A stretch of DNA of 64,000 bases from Natronomonas sp. CBA1123 (GCF_009741925.1 NZ_WPCC01000002.1:143539-207538), one strand, 5' to 3'. Numbered from the stretch's first letter, positions 1-8,107 are shown. Translations and numbers: made by a program. The notes: generated by a model from the letters alone, not told the origin.

Positions 1-1
1 T

Positions 2-94
2 TACTCCGGCCACATCAAGGAATACTCGAGTGACGAAGCACCGACGGGATTGTACATCTGTACCGACTGTGGGCACAGGTGGCGGCGGGACTGA
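2..94 (+). CDS. C-terminal end of a TFIIS-like zinc-ribbon protein (partial)
   Basis: Only the last 30 codons are inside the window, so the gene starts before base 1. The visible end carries CTDCGHRWRR, which resembles the second half of a TFIIS/RPA12-type zinc ribbon (CxxCG followed by WR). Such ribbons occur in transcript-cleavage factors and in many small haloarchaeal zinc-finger proteins. The first pair of cysteines would lie outside the window, so the full family cannot be assigned. The reading frame ends at a TGA. Confidence 0.5.
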   Translation, partial: YSGHIKEYSSDEAPTGLYICTDCGHRWRRD

Positions 95-155
95 GTACGA
101 CGACGGAATGGTCCGTACCGAACGTTATCACCATCGCTCCCTGTAGTTCGAAGTG

Positions 156-329
156 ATGGAGAAAGAGCGGCTTCGAACCCTGATTGGAATCGCGATGGTC
201 AGTCTCGGTCTCGTACAAACTGTGTCGGGCGTTCTGCAGGATAATCTCCCGTTCGCAACTTTCGGATTTCTCTACGCCCTCATTGGCGTTGCATACCTGT
301 GGGCCGAGGTCTATTCGGCTGACCAGTAA
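156..329 (+). CDS. Small two-helix membrane protein, 57 aa
   Basis: A 57-codon frame starts at ATG after an A-rich stretch and ends at TAA. It has a charged start (MEKERLRTLIG) and two hydrophobic segments at about residues 9-25 and 33-52, so a small inner-membrane protein is likely. I do not recognise the family. It follows the zinc-ribbon end by about 60 bases in the same direction and could be co-transcribed. It lies just before the insertion point of the transposon-like element at 452. Confidence 0.5.
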   Translation: MEKERLRTLIGIAMVSLGLVQTVSGVLQDNLPFATFGFLYALIGVAYLWAEVYSADQ

Positions 330-451
330 CGACCACTTCAACGACTCTCCGTCGGGCGTCGATGTCCGACCATGAATGTCCCCAATGTAACGAGCCGATT
401 ATGCGGCGTGGCTCATCGGTACACGGTAAAGCCGATTGATTAGGGTTGGAA

Positions 452-964
452 GGCTCTGTTGAAATCATCAGAAGGTGACAAGTTCTGCCTCGGTGCGGTC
501 AATACAGAGAGTGTATGCATCAGTCGCCCGATGCCTAATATTGTTGATTAGTAGTTTTGGTTCCTAACTAACAGGTTTTATATAATATTCAAAAAAATTT
601 GCAAACATGGATACAGAAGCGTCGCTACTCTCCATACGGCGGTGGCTCATGATCATCTCTCTACTGCTCGTTGTTCAGGTCTACTACAGCGCACAGAGCA
701 ATTACTCAGTTCCACCCGGTGGAAACACTATGATACTGGGCCTTCTCGGTCTTGGGTTCGTGGTAGTCGGTTCTCTTGCTTTGTCTTTTTTCGAGAACCA
801 GTAGAGGATGGCGAGTCCTGCTTCGACTGACTTGCGCTGTGTACTCATCACAACTCCTTGAGCAGGTGTGCTGATTGGCAGGAATCCCAGCGGTCAATAC
901 GCACTCCTACGTAACGACTGTTTCAGTAAGAGAGGTGTCGAACTAATAGGGTTTCAACAGAGCC
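452..964. mobile_element. Transposon-like element 1, 513 bp, carrying a membrane-protein gene
   Basis: The left end reads GGCTCTGTTGAAATC and the right end, on the other strand, reads GGCTCTGTTGAAACCCT. The element is flanked by a perfect 8-bp direct repeat, GGTTGGAA, at 444-451 and 965-972. Ends of the form GGnnCTGTTGnAA and 8-bp target duplications are typical of IS6-type elements. No transposase is present; the only gene inside is the 65-aa membrane protein at 607-804. I infer a non-autonomous element moved in trans by an IS6-family transposase elsewhere in the genome. It shares its ends with the element at 26709-27495. Confidence 0.85.
607..804 (+). CDS. Small two-helix membrane protein, cargo of element 1
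   Basis: A 65-aa protein starting MDTEASLLSIRRW, with hydrophobic segments at about residues 13-28 and 41-60 and a short charged tail. An AT-rich stretch with TATA-like sequence at about 575-600 lies directly upstream, giving it a promoter within the element. It is the only plausible gene between the inverted ends. I do not recognise its family. Two other copies of this type of end in the window also sit beside small membrane or secreted proteins, which suggests these elements carry envelope genes as passengers. Confidence 0.55.
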   Translation: MDTEASLLSIRRWLMIISLLLVVQVYYSAQSNYSVPPGGNTMILGLLGLGFVVVGSLALSFFENQ

Positions 965-1023
965 GGTTGGAATGAGTCGGTTCCACTACTATTCCGTAGC
1001 TAGTCCAGACTCAACCCGTGTTT

Positions 1024-1827
1024 TCAATCGCTCTCTGCAGTCGTGTTCTCAGCAGCGAGTTCTCGGGCCGTCTCAACCCAGTTGTGTTCCGGGAACGGCG
1101 CTGGGCCGACATTGTACGTGTACTGGTAGGTAGTTCCATCATCCTCAAGCGTGATATCGAAGGCGTAGATGATTCCATCGTTGAGGCCGATTCGAAGGGT
1201 TCCGTCGCCGGCTGAGGATATATTCGATGCGTTCGGTTGCGTGCCTGTCACCTGATACGTGATGACGGGCACGCCGTGGTGGGTTGTTGTATTGATGGCT
1301 TCCCACGTGTACGCCTCAAGTATGTTGGTATGTCGGCCGATGTTCGTCGGTGCGAGGCTACCGTAGTTGGAATCATAGCGATAGTACGCATCAGTGTCGT
1401 TGTCATAAACGAACGACTCGTCCGATTCGAACTCCTCTCGTTGGTGCGAGTTCGGGATGCTCTCGGCGGGTTGGAGGAATGCGTAGATACTCCCGTTTCG
1501 ATAGACTTCGGCGTCATACCAGCGCTCGGCGAGAATTTCCCCCGTTTCGGCGTTGATGTAGTACTCACCCTCAACGATTGGCCGTTCGGGCGGCGCGTCG
1601 TACTCTATTGCGTAGGAATCCCAGTGTTCCCGTGGCGTGTGTGAGACGTTGGTATCAGTGCTGTCAAGCGCCGTGAAGTTGATGTGATTTGCGTCCGCCC
1701 CCGCAGGATACTGTTGGTCAGGACCCAGTGGGCTGGATCCAGTTGGACCAATCGTAGCAAGTGCAAAGCCAATCACGGCGATAGCCACGACCGCAGCGAG
1801 TCCCCCAATCAGATACCGTCGATTCAT
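1024..1827 (-). CDS. Secreted or membrane-anchored protein, 267 aa
   Basis: The chosen start (MNRRYLIGGLAAVVAIAVIG) gives one N-terminal hydrophobic segment at about residues 5-25 that works as a signal anchor. An upstream start would add 15 residues but places charged sequence before it. The rest is an acidic, Tyr/Asn-rich extracellular domain with many N-x-S/T sites (NHINFT, NTTT, NASNIS, NTTAE). The pattern of an initial anchor followed by a beta-rich domain is common in haloarchaeal exported proteins of unknown function. No catalytic motif was recognised. It lies just to the right of element 1 and is transcribed toward it. Confidence 0.7.
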   Translation of the reverse strand: MNRRYLIGGLAAVVAIAVIGFALATIGPTGSSPLGPDQQYPAGADANHINFTALDSTDTNVSHTPREHWDSYAIEYDAPPERPIVEGEYYINAETGEILAERWYDAEVYRNGSIYAFLQPAESIPNSHQREEFESDESFVYDNDTDAYYRYDSNYGSLAPTNIGRHTNILEAYTWEAINTTTHHGVPVITYQVTGTQPNASNISSAGDGTLRIGLNDGIIYAFDITLEDDGTTYQYTYNVGPAPFPEHNWVETARELAAENTTAESD

Positions 1828-1872
1828 ACGATGGCTACATTCGCCTTTGGGTAAGTACTGTGGAAGACTCAA

Positions 1873-2230
1873 ACCAGTGTTTGTGTGTTAATTAGAATCA
1901 CACAACGGTCCCGGTGTTCGGTGTGAATTCTACCAGACAGCTATCAGCCTCTGACGCCGGGCGGTGCTGATATCCGAGAGCAACATACGGCGGTCGTGAC
2001 GAGTGATGAGCGCCTTATCGTCTGTATGTATCGTTGCCGAGGTCACGATGGGGTTCAACGGTCACTTCCCCCTGCTCGCCGTAATCCATCGTCGGCATGA
2101 TAGTGTCTAGTGAAGGGGGCTGTGAGTAGCAATAACGGAACCCCTCTGCAAAACAGACTACTGCACCGCACTCCTGCGGTGAATTTTTCAAACGGCAGGG
2201 AGACGACTCCATCGACATCCCCGAACAACC
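1873..2230. other. Intergenic stretch with one hairpin
   Basis: No convincing gene. A perfect 7-bp stem (CACCGCA 2164-2170 / TGCGGTG 2175-2181) with a 4-base loop is followed on the plus strand by AATTTTTC, so it could be an intrinsic-type terminator. Reading frames here lack protein-like composition. Confidence 0.4.
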
Positions 2231-2445
2231 ATGCCCTCCCCAGCTGATTCGTCCCCATCGTCCTCAACTCCAAGAGAATCATCAGCGTCGCCACACAGCC
2301 GTCTTCTCGGTACCTGACGATGGCTATCGGTGTGTTCGTATATAGCCCAGCGTATCCGGATTTTCTCTTCACCTCCATCTTGGGATTCGGGTGCTTGTAT
2401 CTACTGGCGCATAGTCTCCGTCGAATGATTGGTCGTAGGGGATGA
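2231..2445 (+). pseudogene. Possible broken small membrane-protein gene
   Basis: A frame starting MPSPADSSPSS runs to a TGA at 2315. A second frame begins at 2320 with MAIGVFVYSPAYPDF and ends at 2445 with a hydrophobic segment and a basic tail (RRMIGRRG). Joined by a frameshift near 2315 these would make one small protein with a hydrophilic head and one or two membrane segments. There is no homologue I can name, so this is a weak call based only on composition. Confidence 0.25.
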
Positions 2446-2599
2446 CGTCTGGGCGGCTATCCGTGAGTTGTTGGTGCCTTAGAGTGAGCGCTCTCGGGAG
2501 GGTCGCCAAGCGTCTGTGTTACCACTCAGCTCGCGAAACTCAAGTGCCGATTTCACCATACAAAACGCACTATTTGCTATCAGCTGCATCTGTTCGTAG

Positions 2600-3433
2600 A
2601 TGGAATACGTCGAAACTGCTGGTGTGCGAATTCCGAAAATCGGTCTCGGAACATGGCAGAACACCGGGACAGAGTGTACAAAAACGGTGGAAGCAGCTAT
2701 AGATACTGGATACCGACATATCGACACGGCACAGGCGTACGACAACGAACAAGCGGTGGGTGACGGCATTGCTCAAGCCGACATCGACCGCGAGAGCATC
2801 TTCCTGACGACGAAAGTGTGGCGGTCGAATCTTCGATATGAGGACGTGCTCGAATCAGTTCATGAGAGCCTCGACAACCTCCGTGTCGACTACGTCGATT
2901 TAGTTCTCATCCATTGGCCACACCCTCGTATTCCCCTTGAGGAGACACTCGAAGCCTTATCCGAACTCCACGACGAGGGCGTCGTCAAGAGTATCGGCGT
3001 CAGCAACTTTACGCGGTCACAACTCGAAGACGCACGACGAATTTCGGAACTCCCAATCGTAGCAAATCAAGTCCTCTATCACCCCTATACGGACCAATCA
3101 GAACTCCAGCAGTACTGCGCCGCTAACGGGCTTGCACTTACTGCGTACAGCCCCTTGGCTCGAGGGGATGTGCTGTCAGAGGAAATCTTAGAACGTATCG
3201 GGCGACAATACGACAAAAGCGCTGCACAGGTCGCGCTCCGCTGGTTGATTCAACAGGAAGGAGTCGTTGCAATCCCGAAAGCTAGCAGTAAAAGTCATCT
3301 CGAACAGAATCTCAATGTCTTTGATTTCAGCCTTACTGACGCAGAGATGACGCAAATCGACGACTGCCGTGGCCCACTGACTGTTCAGCTTCGAAATCGC
3401 TTACCGTCAGTCGTACGCCACCTTCCAATCTGA
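2600..3433 (+). CDS. Aldo/keto reductase
   Basis: A 277-aa NAD(P)H-dependent oxidoreductase of the aldo/keto reductase superfamily, full length for the short prokaryotic (AKR5-type) members. The catalytic tetrad is visible: D42 and Y47 in DTAQAYDNE, K72 in TTKVW and H105 in LIHWP. The SNF motif (GVSNFT) and the C-terminal IPKASSK cofactor loop are also present. The enzyme reduces small aldehydes or ketones in the cytoplasm; the substrate cannot be told from sequence. It stands alone, with no operon partner in the same direction until 3611. An aldehyde-detoxifying role is a guess. Confidence 0.9.
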   Translation: MEYVETAGVRIPKIGLGTWQNTGTECTKTVEAAIDTGYRHIDTAQAYDNEQAVGDGIAQADIDRESIFLTTKVWRSNLRYEDVLESVHESLDNLRVDYVDLVLIHWPHPRIPLEETLEALSELHDEGVVKSIGVSNFTRSQLEDARRISELPIVANQVLYHPYTDQSELQQYCAANGLALTAYSPLARGDVLSEEILERIGRQYDKSAAQVALRWLIQQEGVVAIPKASSKSHLEQNLNVFDFSLTDAEMTQIDDCRGPLTVQLRNRLPSVVRHLPI

Positions 3434-3610
3434 CCAATCCCGCTGAACAACATCGTGTGCGAGATTTCTATCGGCATGAGCGACAGGTTCTCTATGTTCT
3501 GCTGTATTCGATGCCAGTCGCCTACTGAAGGTTTCACCAGCGCCTCATTTTCGACCAAAAAATTTCCATAGCTACTACATCGACTGCGAGAAAACGTCCG
3601 CTCCCCTCCA

Positions 3611-4276
3611 ATGGTACACGAATTAGGTCCCCTTGCTCGAGAACTGTCCACACCGTACTACGAAGATGCCCTGCCAGCGCATGATCGCTTCCACGCGAAG
3701 CGGGTTCACGATGTCGCGATTCGCTTAGCAGGCGAGTGTGAGGAGACTGTTGACCGGGATGTACTGTCGGCAGCAGCTTGGTTACATGACATTGGCCGGC
3801 CACGCGAGCGGACAGGGGCAATCGAGCATCACGGCGAGTGGGCCGCAGACGAAGCAGCCGAACTCCTTGCCGCTGAGTCAGTGCCGACCGATCAACTCAA
3901 CGCAATCGAGCACTGTCTGCGGGCACACAGTATCCGAGCCTCTTCGCCAGAACCAGAAACGATCGAAGCGAAGCTACTCTTCGACGCGGACAAGCTGGAT
4001 GCTGTCGGAGCACGTGGACTGGTTCGACTCGCCTGCATCGTTGGTGAACGGTCAGGCCGTACTGGCCAAGGATTCGCTGTGATAGACGATACGTCAGTTA
4101 CCGAAATAGAGTCTTCAGACAGGCCGGATATCTCGGTCCTGAAAGAGTGGGCCAAAGCACGACTCAATGCCTTGTACACGGCCCCGGGTGAGGAGCTTGG
4201 CGCATCTCGGTGGGATTTCATGGAGACGTTTTTCGAGCAATTCGATGCTGAGATCGGGACTGAAGGGCAAAGGTAG
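3611..4276 (+). CDS. HD-domain phosphohydrolase
   Basis: A 221-aa cytoplasmic protein of the HD superfamily, whose members use a metal pair held by His and Asp to hydrolyse phosphate esters, often of nucleotides. The signature LHDIGR (H59-D60) is preceded by an upstream histidine region (RFHAKRVHD, about 27-34) and followed by EHHGEWAADEA and FDADKLDA, the expected further ligands. Length and layout match the archaeal uncharacterised HD proteins rather than RelA/SpoT. Substrate is unknown. It ends 69 bases from the convergent toxin gene. Confidence 0.85.
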   Translation: MVHELGPLARELSTPYYEDALPAHDRFHAKRVHDVAIRLAGECEETVDRDVLSAAAWLHDIGRPRERTGAIEHHGEWAADEAAELLAAESVPTDQLNAIEHCLRAHSIRASSPEPETIEAKLLFDADKLDAVGARGLVRLACIVGERSGRTGQGFAVIDDTSVTEIESSDRPDISVLKEWAKARLNALYTAPGEELGASRWDFMETFFEQFDAEIGTEGQR

Positions 4277-4344
4277 TGTATCTCTACTGTAACACGGGTC
4301 TCGCTACGGGAAGCGTCTTCCTAACCGCTTTTCGACGGCCTCGG

Positions 4345-4692
4345 CTACTGGAATTCTTCGACGAGTGCAGCGACCGCTTCCTCGACGAGCGTCCCATCGA
4401 GACGGCCCTGCCAGAAGTCGATGTCCTCGCGAGCAATCGACTGGACAGCCCACGGAACGATTCGGCTGTCGTCTGGTGTGCCACCACGAATCCAGCCCGT
4501 CTCTGGAATCTCGATGAGCCCGTCTAGCCAAGATTTCGACGTTAGCGTCAGAGCGATGTACTGCTCACCGTGGAATGGGCGACCCTCGTGGTTCGAGAGA
4601 ATGAGCCACGGCCGAGCGTCGCCCTCACCTTTGAACGGATCAGCACCGTAGACGACATCACCACGCTCGAAGATTGGCGGCCCCTCGGTCAC
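4345..4692 (-). CDS. PemK/MazF-type toxin (type II TA), pair 1
   Basis: A 115-aa protein with the fold signature of the PemK/MazF endoribonuclease family: an N-terminal RGDVVYGADPF strand, a central PWLILSNHEGR strand and a later VPWAVQSI strand. These toxins cleave mRNA. It overlaps its antitoxin upstream by 4 bases (4689-4692), so the two are translationally coupled. The toxin at 7714 has the same motif order (RGDVFWAPDPF, LWLVLAAD, SPWVVATI), so the two are paralogues or independently acquired relatives. Whether the toxin is active cannot be judged. Confidence 0.8.
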   Translation of the reverse strand: MTEGPPIFERGDVVYGADPFKGEGDARPWLILSNHEGRPFHGEQYIALTLTSKSWLDGLIEIPETGWIRGGTPDDSRIVPWAVQSIAREDIDFWQGRLDGTLVEEAVAALVEEFQ

Positions 4693-5060
4693 TGTTCGTC
4701 CTCAACGCTCGGGTGTGGCTTCTCAGGGGCGTGCTCGCGCCACGCTTCCTTGTCTTCGGTCCCGAGCCGCTCGTTGAACAGGGCGGTCGCCCGCTCGTAG
4801 CCGCTGTATTCCTCAAGCCGCTCGGTGTCGTCGGTCACCGCCCAGTACGTCGCCTTATGTTCGACAAGGTCGCGGTTCTTCAACCGCGAGAGCGCGGTGC
4901 TGACCGGCCCCTCGTCGACGCCGATCTGGGAGGCGATTTCGCGTGCCTTGAATGCCTGATCGTCATTGGCGGCGAGAAACCCCAGAACCTGGTCGGGGAC
5001 AGATAGCTCCGCGAGGTCTTCCTCGCTCGTGTTCTCGAAGGTATCTCGGTCGATCGACAT
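4689..5060 (-). CDS. Winged-helix antitoxin of PemK pair 1
   Basis: A 123-aa protein with a MarR-like winged helix at about residues 22-78 (ANDDQAFKAREIASQIGVD, then VSTALSRLKNRDLVEH and a wing). The C-terminal 40 residues are charged and end in a disordered tail, a good candidate for toxin neutralisation. It overlaps the toxin start by 4 bases. It shares layout and the DQAF + EIA pattern with the antitoxin at 7359. As the first gene of the pair it probably represses the promoter in the gap 5061-5120. Confidence 0.8.
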   Translation of the reverse strand: MSIDRDTFENTSEEDLAELSVPDQVLGFLAANDDQAFKAREIASQIGVDEGPVSTALSRLKNRDLVEHKATYWAVTDDTERLEEYSGYERATALFNERLGTEDKEAWREHAPEKPHPSVEDEQ

Positions 5061-5339
5061 CGTTGTGTGAAGGTACGGCAGCCACTGTAAAGAGTGTTCG
5101 GCGTGAAAGCTATGAAAATGGTGAAGGAATTATTCACTCATGGCCACGAGATGACCAGCTGTAGCAGTGACATTCTCTCCAGCGTGAGGCCGGGAGTCTC
5201 TCGCGGAACGAAATCGACCGATACCCTCACTGGGCGTATTGGCGGTTGAGGTTTCGGTCGCGTTCGACAGCCCGGACATCGGATAGATTCACCCGTTTTC
5301 GTCAACCGTCGCGTTCGTATAGACCAAGCCAAGATTTGT

Positions 5340-5365
5340 ATCGCCCCTGACGGGTGCGGGGCGAT
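5340..5365. promoter_or_regulatory. Hairpin ahead of the ArdC-like gene, copy A
   Basis: A perfect 8-bp inverted repeat, ATCGCCCC at 5340-5347 and GGGGCGAT at 5358-5365, with a 10-base loop, lies 38 bases before the ATG of the ArdC-like gene. The same hairpin with nearly the same loop recurs at 7148-7173 in front of the deleted ArdC copy, so it belongs to the locus. It may act as an operator or as a structured leader. The rest of 5061-5339 shows no gene. Confidence 0.55.
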
Positions 5366-5402
5366 TCGAATCGGTCCGCGAGCCGTTGTTTCGGTGATTT
5401 CC

Positions 5403-6329
5403 ATGGCTACGACCAGTGATGCGTCGGTCTCGTTCACCGAGTCCGACACACGATCCGAGGAGATGCATAGCACGATAGAAGCGTGGGTCGAGGACCTCGT
5501 CGCGGCCGTCAACGACGCACAGGCCAGCGAAGCGTTCCAAGCGTGGCTGGATGCCCAGAGCCAGTTTCACGATTACACGTATCGAAACACGCTACTCATC
5601 AAACAGCAATGCCCGGAGGCGACACGCGTCGCGGGGTATCGGACGTGGCAGGAGGAGTTCGATCGGCACGTCACAGAGGGCGAGTCAGCCATCTGGATTT
5701 GGGCGCCGATCATTGCCCAGCGGTGTCCCGAATGCGAGAATTCGCCATCATACCACGAGCAGATTGACTGTGATTACGACGAGACCGACCCCGAAGAGTG
5801 GTCGCGGGGTCTCGTCGGCTTCAATCCCGCGCCCGTCTTCGATATCTCGCAGACAGACGGTGAGCCCCTGCCAGAGCTGGAGACGGAAGCGACGGGCGAC
5901 GCCGGAACGCTCGTCAGCCAACTCACTGACGCTGCTGCCGCGCTGGATGTAGCGGTCAACGTGGTTGACGACTCGGCGTGGCCGCATCCGGAAGCCAACG
6001 GCGTCTGTACGTATCCAGAGCATCCAGACGGGAACCCACAGGTGAAGGTGCGTGATCGGCCGAACGAGGCCGACCTCGCTCGGACGCTCATCCACGAGTA
6101 CGCCCACGCTCTGTTGCACAGCGATGTCGACGACGAGACGGAACGGGCGAAGCGAGAAGTCGAAGCCGAGAGCGTCGCCTACGTCGTCGGTCGCTACGTC
6201 GGGCTGGACACGAGTGGGTCCGCGTTCTATCTGGCCGCTTGGGAATCGGACGACCCATCTGTCGTCCGGGACCGACTTGGACGAATTAGCCGGACGGCAG
6301 AGCGGCTTATCGACGTCCTAGAGGACTAG
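5403..6329 (+). CDS. ArdC-like antirestriction/ImmA-IrrE-type metallopeptidase
   Basis: A 308-aa protein. The N-terminal half (about residues 25-145) resembles the ArdC single-strand-DNA-binding domain, with the YTYRNTLLIKQQ and RVAGYRTWQEEF blocks typical of that domain and an inserted cysteine group (C108, C111, C123). The C-terminal half has the zinc-peptidase motif HEYAH (231-235) and a downstream ExE region (VEAESVAYVVG). ArdC proteins travel on plasmids and protect incoming DNA from restriction. The ATG at 5403 is preferred to a GTG three codons upstream. A truncated second copy lies at 7143-7293. Confidence 0.85.
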   Translation: MATTSDASVSFTESDTRSEEMHSTIEAWVEDLVAAVNDAQASEAFQAWLDAQSQFHDYTYRNTLLIKQQCPEATRVAGYRTWQEEFDRHVTEGESAIWIWAPIIAQRCPECENSPSYHEQIDCDYDETDPEEWSRGLVGFNPAPVFDISQTDGEPLPELETEATGDAGTLVSQLTDAAAALDVAVNVVDDSAWPHPEANGVCTYPEHPDGNPQVKVRDRPNEADLARTLIHEYAHALLHSDVDDETERAKREVEAESVAYVVGRYVGLDTSGSAFYLAAWESDDPSVVRDRLGRISRTAERLIDVLED

Positions 6330-6361
6330 AGCCAGCCGAACCACTGGCCAGTCGTGGAGAA

Positions 6362-6461
6362 AACATAGTACGGCCGCTGCTGGGCGTCACGATTCGAAAT
6401 CCTTCGACTACGATGCATGATGGAACACGTAGTCGATCCTCGCGGGGACCGTGAGGAATAA
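6362..6461 (+). pseudogene. Remnant of a PemK-type antitoxin gene (3' end)
   Basis: This stretch matches the last 100 bases of the intact antitoxin gene ending at 7724 (shared GGCCGCTGCTGGGCGTCACG and the CGACTAYGATGC block, then the same TAA position). The 5' part of the gene is gone: sequence directly before 6362 is the region that follows the ArdC stop and precedes the antitoxin start in the other copy. It is therefore an internal deletion product of a duplicated ArdC/antitoxin/toxin block. No toxin follows it. Confidence 0.75.
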
Positions 6462-6570
6462 TGCGTGAAATGGGCTGTATGTGAGACCCTGAGTCGGATT
6501 GAAACACCAAATCCAGCGGCGGCAGAAGTGTGTTGGGCCGCTTTTAATGAATGCCCTCAATAGGTTCGAT

Positions 6571-6948
6571 ATGGGCGCTGAGTCACCGCGGGACTACGAC
6601 TGAGAATACACGAAGCCACTCTCGGATTCGCTCCGGATTCGAATCGGCTTCAGCCACAGCCGCGGGAAGGTCACCCGGTTCGTCGTTCAGCTGGAGTACA
6701 GACTCGAAAGCAGCTGGCGTGAGGTCGTCCGCTACGACCACGACCCAGTCAGCGACTTCGGACATGATGTCACTGAGGAAGGCCTCCACATCGACATCTA
6801 TCGCGACGGCGAGAAAGCCCGGACCGAGTACGTTGCGCCGCCAATGCCGGCCGGCCTTGCCCTTGATCGCGCCGAAGACCATTTATCCAAGAACCTCGAA
6901 GGATTCGTCAAGCGGTTTGAATCATGGCACGGAATCAACAGCCGGTGA
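6571..6948 (+). pseudogene. DUF7718-like protein with an in-frame stop
   Basis: From ATG 6571 the frame reads MGAESPRDYD, meets TGA at 6601-6603, then continues open for 114 codons to TGA 6946-6948. The continuation is clearly protein-like (IGFSHSRGKVTRFVVQLEY, then IDIYRDGEKARTEYVAPPMP and a helical C-terminus) and resembles a haloarchaeal family annotated as DUF7718. No good start codon exists after the stop, so a nonsense mutation is the simplest reading. The downstream small gene overlaps its end by 25 bases. Confidence 0.55.
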
Positions 6949-7088
6949 CTGAAGAAGAACTCGAGGAGGCCACTGAGAAGCTCGAGGAGCTCCGTGAAGA
7001 AATTCGGGAAGACTTAGCCGCCGATCTAGGCGGAGACCCCGAAGACTATGACGCCACCCGCCGCCCTGTCGCCGATGGCGGCGAGTGA
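6924..7088 (+). CDS. Small coiled-coil acidic protein, 54 aa
   Basis: A 54-aa frame with a Glu-rich helical core (TEEELEEATEKLEELREEI) that should form a short coiled coil, followed by an acidic tail. It starts inside the end of the DUF7718-like frame in another frame, an arrangement that suggests translational coupling. Function unknown. Its small size and conserved-looking composition make it a real but modest call. Confidence 0.5.
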   Translation: MARNQQPVTEEELEEATEKLEELREEIREDLAADLGGDPEDYDATRRPVADGGE

Positions 7089-7142
7089 TATTGTGAACTA
7101 CCTGAGGGTCAAGCCTCGAGGCCCTCGCCTTTCTTAGCGAAG

Positions 7143-7293
7143 TTTGTATCGCCCCCGACGGGTGCGGGGCGATTCAAGTCGGTCCGCGTTCTATCTGGCC
7201 GCCTGGGAGTCGGACGATTCATCGGTCGTCCGGGACCGGCTTGGACGAATCAGTCGGACGGCAGAACGGCATATCGACGTGCTGGAAGAGTAG
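7143..7293 (+). pseudogene. Deleted second copy of the ArdC-like gene
   Basis: Bases 7143-7188 match the ArdC upstream region including the hairpin (7148-7173). From 7181 on, the sequence matches the last 35 codons of the ArdC gene through its stop (TAG 7291-7293). The junction falls exactly on GGTCCGCG, an 8-base string found at 5373-5380 and 6217-6224 in the intact copy. Deletion between these two direct repeats would give this product and removes 844 bp. Confidence 0.85.
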
Positions 7294-7358
7294 CGCCAGC
7301 CGAACCACTGGCCAGTCGTGGAGAAGGGCTTAGTACAATCAGTACATATCGATACATC

Positions 7359-7724
7359 ATGCCGATCAGTGCAGATCGCTTCGAGGAGATTACCGAAGAC
7401 GATGATGCACCCGCTCCTGGGACGAACGCCGAGGCGATCCTCTCGTTTCTGCGGTCGAACGCCGATCAGGCGTTCACCCAGAGTGAGATTGCTGACGGTA
7501 CGGATGTCAAACGTGGCTCCGTCGGGCCGACGCTCGTTCGGCTCCGGGAATCGGGACGCATCGACCACCGTGGGCAGTACTGGCGGATTAGCGACCACGA
7601 GCGAAGTCTCGATGCTGCAGTTGAGCATAGTGCGGCCGCTGCTGGGCGTCACGAGTCGGAAACCTTCGACTATGATGCGTGGATGGGGCATGCGGTAGAC
7701 CCGCGCGAGGATCGTGAGCAGTAA
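7359..7724 (+). CDS. Winged-helix antitoxin of PemK pair 2
   Basis: A 121-aa protein starting MPISADRFEEITEDDD with a winged helix at about residues 28-75 (NADQAFTQSEIADGTDVKRG, then VGPTLVRLRESGRIDHRG). The C-terminal region is acidic and probably binds the toxin. The downstream toxin starts 11 bases before its stop. A 3' remnant of the same gene lies at 6362-6461. As first gene of the pair it likely autorepresses. Confidence 0.8.
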   Translation: MPISADRFEEITEDDDAPAPGTNAEAILSFLRSNADQAFTQSEIADGTDVKRGSVGPTLVRLRESGRIDHRGQYWRISDHERSLDAAVEHSAAAAGRHESETFDYDAWMGHAVDPREDREQ

Positions 7725-8052
7725 CACATTCCAGCGAGGCGATGTCTTCTGGGCCCCAGATCCGTTCAGGCAGAACGCAAACCCTCGGCTGTGGCTCGTC
7801 CTCGCCGCTGACTCGCTTCCGTATGCTGGCGAGGAGTACATCTGTGCCGCCCTGACGACGAGTAATCTCCCCGAGAACTACGAGATCGGGACGGACTGGA
7901 TCCGCGGTCGTGACCCGTCGAAGACCTCGTACTGTTCTCCCTGGGTCGTGGCGACGATCAAACACCAAGCCGTTGCCAATCCGCAAGGTGAAGTGACAAC
8001 GGCGTTCGCAGACCGGATGATCGATGAGTGTACGGCGTACCTCGATTCCTGA
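7714..8052 (+). CDS. PemK/MazF-type toxin, pair 2
   Basis: A 112-aa protein beginning at GTG 7714, inside the antitoxin end. The PemK/MazF pattern is present: FQRGDVFWAPDPF, LWLVLAADS, EEYICAALTTS and SPWVVATIK. Members of this family cleave RNA. Compared with pair 1 (4345-5060) the order antitoxin-toxin is kept but the two proteins differ through most of their length, so this is not a recent copy of that pair. Confidence 0.8.
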   Translation: MSSNTFQRGDVFWAPDPFRQNANPRLWLVLAADSLPYAGEEYICAALTTSNLPENYEIGTDWIRGRDPSKTSYCSPWVVATIKHQAVANPQGEVTTAFADRMIDECTAYLDS

Positions 8053-8107
8053 CCCTCCTTCAGGACATCTCTCCGTTCGTCCGGTGTTCCTGTCCGTTCG
8101 AAATATC

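Noticed and set aside
1237..1644. Plus-strand frame of 135 codons opposite the secreted protein
   Set aside because: Shadow of the minus-strand gene at 1024-1827; no family features.
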